Positions 60,680 to 64,000 of a stretch of DNA of 64,000 bases are shown here, one piece after another. The position numbers and the translations under genes were made by a program. The first letter of the stretch is position 1. Every line of letters begins with the position of its first letter. The stretch is from Blastobasis lacticolella (lineage: Eukaryota > Arthropoda > Insecta > Lepidoptera > Blastobasidae): NCBI GenBank assembly GCA_905147135.1, contig LR990054.1, positions 15,165,001 to 15,229,000 of the forward strand. The letters run 5' to 3'. The notes under the pieces were generated by a model. It saw only the letters and a program-made list of their open reading frames with translations, was not told the DNA's origin and searched no databases.

Positions 60680-62042
60680 CATTGATTGGACTATTTTATT
60701 GCCAGAAACGTTTTACAAACACTATCTCCACGGATGAGAGAAGTAAAGTGTTAAAACTGTACACACTACTATAACTCTAAATACTAAATGTACTCTTGAA
60801 TCAAATTTGAGTTCAAATTTCTTAAGAACGTAGTAATATTATAATCTGAAAAGTTAGTCAAAACCTTATACAATTTAATTCCTTACACAGAACACAATGT
60901 GTTTGTTACGAGTTTGTCGGAAATGAAAGTTCGTTTCCATATATTGTTAACTTATAATTCGAGGTTTGTATATCACATACAAAATGAGAAGCAAATAAAT
61001 TAGAAAACAGAAAAATAACATATTCGTAGGAATACAAAATAGCACGCAAAATTAGTATGTCAATATTATGAACTATCACCTTGTCAACTTTGAACTTTAA
61101 TTAAATTCCAAAACAGTGTATCAATTCTAAGCAGGATCTTCTGTGCTCCGGATTAGCTGATCAAGTTTTAAATCTGCTTCCATGAAGTGCCAGCACTTGT
61201 GAAGCCCAGCCGACCCTGTCTAGCACCGATTCACTTAACATTATGTCGCATATGTGAAACACATTCATCTCCATTTACAGGGTCATTGAATACCAATATT
61301 CGTAAACCCATGAAGACATTAAAAAATAAAAATAAAAAATGTTCACAATGCTATCCATAACCAAAATGTCAAAGGAATGTTTAAATTGTTAAGTAATAAT
61401 GCCTATGAAGTATAAATGTGCGACATTTAACTGCTAACTTAAATTTAACTGAATTAATATTATCTAATCTTTAATTAACCTTAGTTTACCTAGAAAATCC
61501 TTTATTTTGGGAGCTGTTTTATAACTCATCGTTCACAGAACGGATTTGTGAATCGACTTCACTCGGGGTGAATTACTTTGGCAGTATATTATTACTGGCG
61601 AAACGAAGTATTATCCAAAACCGTTGCGTGTATATCTTTCATCAATTCAGTAACCCATCTCTACTAGTCTCGAAGTAGACACCGATACGTAAAACAGCAT
61701 ACAACACCTACACCGCACGGGTCGGGCGGTCGGTTCACTGCGATGCACGGCGCGGCGGAGCGGCGCTCCTGGGCCGCGGCTCGCACAGGACAATATCAAC
61801 ATTAATTTACACTTTACAGGTACTTCGCAGGTAAGTTCAATAAACCTTAACTTAAGTGTGGTCGCAAAAGGACTCAACTCGTTTGTGTTGTATATAATCA
61901 GATCAATTATAGACAATATGTAAATGTATATAAACAGTTTTGGCATAGGTATGGTATAAAAGGATATGTTTAGTTTGTGCAGAGTTGAGTCCTAATGAAC
62001 TAGGATGCATTGCAGTAAACCGAGCGTGGGGAGCGCGGGTCC
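60680..62042 (-). other. presumed long 3' UTR of nuclear protein gene
   Basis: No coding frame or repeat family was recognised here. A poly(A) signal for the - strand (TTTATT on +, 60695-60700) lies near the left end. The stretch is AT-rich except for 61700-61790, a GC-rich patch just downstream of the stop. Extent is inferred; other polyadenylation sites are possible. Confidence 0.4.
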
Positions 62043-62176
62043 TTAGGCCGCCGCCTCCTCCGCCTCGGCCGGGGGAGCCTCTTCGGCTACTTTCGCCTTC
62101 TTTTCGGGCGTCGTCTTCTCGGCGTCACCGTTATCCGCCGCCGCCGATTTCCTCTTCACGGCAGGCTCTTTCTTAT
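62043..62176 (-). CDS. nuclear protein gene, exon 3 and stop
   Basis: Acceptor CGCTTACAG. Codes DKKEPAVKRKSAAADNGDAE, then KTTPEKKAKVAEEAPPAEAE and ends EEAAA with TAA. Carries the likely nuclear localisation signal. Confidence 0.78.
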
Positions 62177-63876
62177 CTGTAAGCGACAAAAGCACCGTGT
62201 CACACACTACAACTTCAATATCACCCCACATCCGCCATTTAACATCTGCAAGGTCGCTTTAATCGTACCCGATAGTAGGTCAACGGAAACCAGTTTGGCG
62301 GACAAAAAAGCTGCTATAATCTTGTATATTTGGAAACTGAACCCAAATTAATAACTTATCCAAATGTCAAATTACCTATGTATGTACGTACACATTCCAT
62401 AAAGTAAACATAACACTGTATAGGTACCAGCACTGTTTACATCACTGCTATTATTGTATCATCCTGCTAATAAATTGAATGTTATTCATGTCATCGTCGT
62501 CATAATTAGTTATGGACATAAAACTGGCATAATTAGTGATATATTATAAGGTTGAAGTATCACCTGTGGAATCACCATTTTCGCTGGCTTCGTTGCTGTC
62601 CTCTCCATCTCCATTCTCTGCCGGGGTGTCCTCTGGCGCGTCGCCGCTGCCATTCTCCTCCTTGCCGTTGGTCTCTGCGGCCTCAGCGACCTTTTTGGCG
62701 GGGGATTTCTTCACCGGAGACTCCTTTGTCGCCTCGGTAGAGGTGACCTCTTCAGCGACGGCGTCCCTGAAAGCGACAGGTCCTTATTTAAAATATCAGC
62801 TGACATGTAGCGCTCTTATCTCGAATCGAGACTATAGAGGGCTTAGGTACCTGGAATGACGTCAAAATTTACAAAACAAAGTATGTAAACACCGGAGAAT
62901 TGTGTTAAGGTTGTGTCTATAACTGAACACTAGTTCATTCTATTCATAGTTTTATTACGACTGACTGAACAGTGGACCGAAGCGAGGCAGTTAGTAACGG
63001 AACATAACTGTTACGTTACGCTGCAGCCATTCGCTCCATCAAGTAGGACGCTGTAAAAGGAAAAGTCTGACGGAACAAAAACAAGTAGCTGTACGTACGT
63101 TGCGCAAGACAGTGTTGTGGGAAAGTTACAACAGAGGAAAGGAAATCGAACGTAAGCGGCCAAATGAATACATTTCTCGCTCTAGTGGATATGCGCTTCA
63201 AAGACTCCATCCATATAGCGTTAAAAATAACTAATGACAACACGCGGCCCTCGCGAGTGCCGATAAATAACGTAACCGCAGAGTTGCAAAACTCGAAGCA
63301 GCGAAACGAGCGCACGCCGCCTGCCGCCGGCCGGCGCGGCCCGACGCCGCCGCCGCGCCGGCACGCCGCGCAACGCAACGCCTGTAGCGCCATCTTGCTA
63401 GCCTCCGGCGACCCGCGCTGGCCGCCCCGCGCCGACCGCCCGGCGTGCTTCTCAATACATTACCGCAAAAACCCCGAAAACTATATCCCACAAACGTACA
63501 ACCTACACTACGTAGACAAACGGTCTACTCTACTAACTTATAGATTTGGAAAACATCGTACAAAGTAGTTATCAATGAAAAACATTTTCCCGCGTGCGGT
63601 TCCACTATCGGCGTCGTCAAACATGAATCAAAATACTAACAATAACTTTCATAACAATGTCACAATACGTTTAAGATTGAACACCGACTAGTTTTTGGAT
63701 AGAAAATACTATAGGAAACGAGTAAAAACACAATAAACACGAATAACACATTTGAAAAGGGAAGCCATTTTGGTCACGTTTTCGAAGCCGCCAAAAATAT
63801 TGTTTGTGAAAAACTGTAAATAATGACAGAATAAATATAAAATTACTTACTTCTTTTCAACTGCAGCGTCTGCCAT
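62043..63876 (-). CDS. small Lys/Glu/Ala-rich nuclear protein, 3 coding exons
   Basis: Exons 63876-63851, 62766-62564 and 62176-62043 join in frame to 120 residues: MADAAVEKK, then SPVKKSPAKK and a Glu/Asn/Gly-rich acidic stretch, then a basic tail with KRK (84-86) and KKAK (102-105), a bipartite nuclear signal, ending AEEAPPAEAEEAAA. There is no hydrophobic core and no folded domain, so it is probably disordered. SP-x-KK motifs and the acid/base pattern suggest a histone- or chromatin-binding role like Df31 or prothymosin/parathymosin; I cannot name the family firmly. ATG context AACAATGGC is good. It is transcribed towards Ir25a on the same strand. GT/AG borders are present at both introns. 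Confidence 0.75.
62564..62766 (-). CDS. nuclear protein gene, exon 2
   Basis: Acceptor GCTTTCAG, donor GTGATA. Codes DAVAEEVTSTEATKESPVKK, a second SPAKK and then an acidic run rich in Glu, Asn, Gly and Asp up to SENGDST. Codon use is GC-rich at third positions, unlike the flanking introns. Confidence 0.78.
62767..63289 (-). other. intron 1 of nuclear protein gene, left part
   Basis: No repeat or exon recognised. Frames at 63016-63393 and 63164-63568 run into the GC-rich block and are not supported as exons. Confidence 0.35.
63290..63450. promoter_or_regulatory. GC-rich, CpG-rich block in intron 1 of nuclear protein gene
   Basis: Dense GCCGCC/GCGCCG sequence in AT-rich surroundings, with CGCCATCTTG (a YY1-like motif) at about 63390. 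Open frames exist on both strands here, but they are compositional. An internal promoter or an unrecognised exon are both possible. Confidence 0.35.
63851..63876 (-). CDS. nuclear protein gene, exon 1
   Basis: ATG at 63876 followed by MADAAVEK and two bases; donor GTAAGT. A short first exon with a strong start context. Transcription presumably starts between here and base 64000. Confidence 0.72.
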
Positions 63877-64000
63877 TGTTATTTTTTAAGTTTGTATTTA
63901 AAACTTGGGTTATATTAGGAATTATAAGCACGTGCACTGCACAACGTACAACAATGTTCACAGCACAAACACTGCCGACCAAATGAAGGAGAGGAAGAAA

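Noticed and set aside
63164..63568. 134-codon + strand frame through the GC-rich block
   Set aside because: Frames are open on both strands because stops are rare in GC-rich DNA; no splice or domain evidence.

Overview
The window reads as nuclear DNA of a moth or butterfly (Lepidoptera). The coding genes are split by long introns, and the introns and spacers are packed with lepidopteran-type repeats: tRNA-derived SINEs, 5'-truncated LINE tails and short palindromic DNA transposons. No operons, rRNA genes, functional tRNA genes, CRISPR arrays or viral genes were seen. Species cannot be named from the sequence alone.

Three genes are supported. (1) On the + strand, the last five coding exons (11790-34180) of a LZTS/Fez1-domain coiled-coil protein gene; its first exons lie left of the window. 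(2) On the - strand, a complete ionotropic receptor co-receptor gene, Ir25a: 13 coding exons from ATG at 60275 to stop at 35466, about 923 residues. It has a signal peptide, an amino-terminal domain, a two-lobed ligand-binding domain, a pore region and four membrane segments. All 12 introns keep phase. (3) On the - strand, a small 3-exon gene (63876 to 62043, 120 residues) for a Lys/Glu/Ala-rich nuclear protein, probably chromatin associated, with a long presumed 3' UTR that reaches to within about 400 bases of the Ir25a start.

Layout: 1-11789 is LZTS intron full of repeats, including a 5'-truncated LINE with an open reverse transcriptase frame. 11790-34180 holds the LZTS exons, with a 17.6 kb intron that carries a 0.9 kb fold-back element, several MITEs and LINE tails. 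34181-35465 is the spacer between two convergent genes. 35466-60275 is Ir25a, whose introns carry at least three hAT-like elements (two with an 8-bp target duplication, one with an imperfect one) and several palindromic elements. 60276-64000 holds the Ir25a promoter region and the small nuclear protein gene, whose first intron contains a GC-rich block.

The genes have no evident common pathway. Ir25a is the co-receptor that tuning IRs need for smell, taste, humidity and temperature sensing in insects. The LZTS-like protein is probably cytoskeletal or synaptic. The most unusual observations are: two local partial exon duplications in the LZTS gene, one creating a possible in-frame 18-nt exon; the long fold-back element; a hAT-like element that contains a quasi-periodic array of GAGCTCGCT-like motifs; and an Ir25a splice acceptor preceded by a 20-nt A tract instead of pyrimidines.
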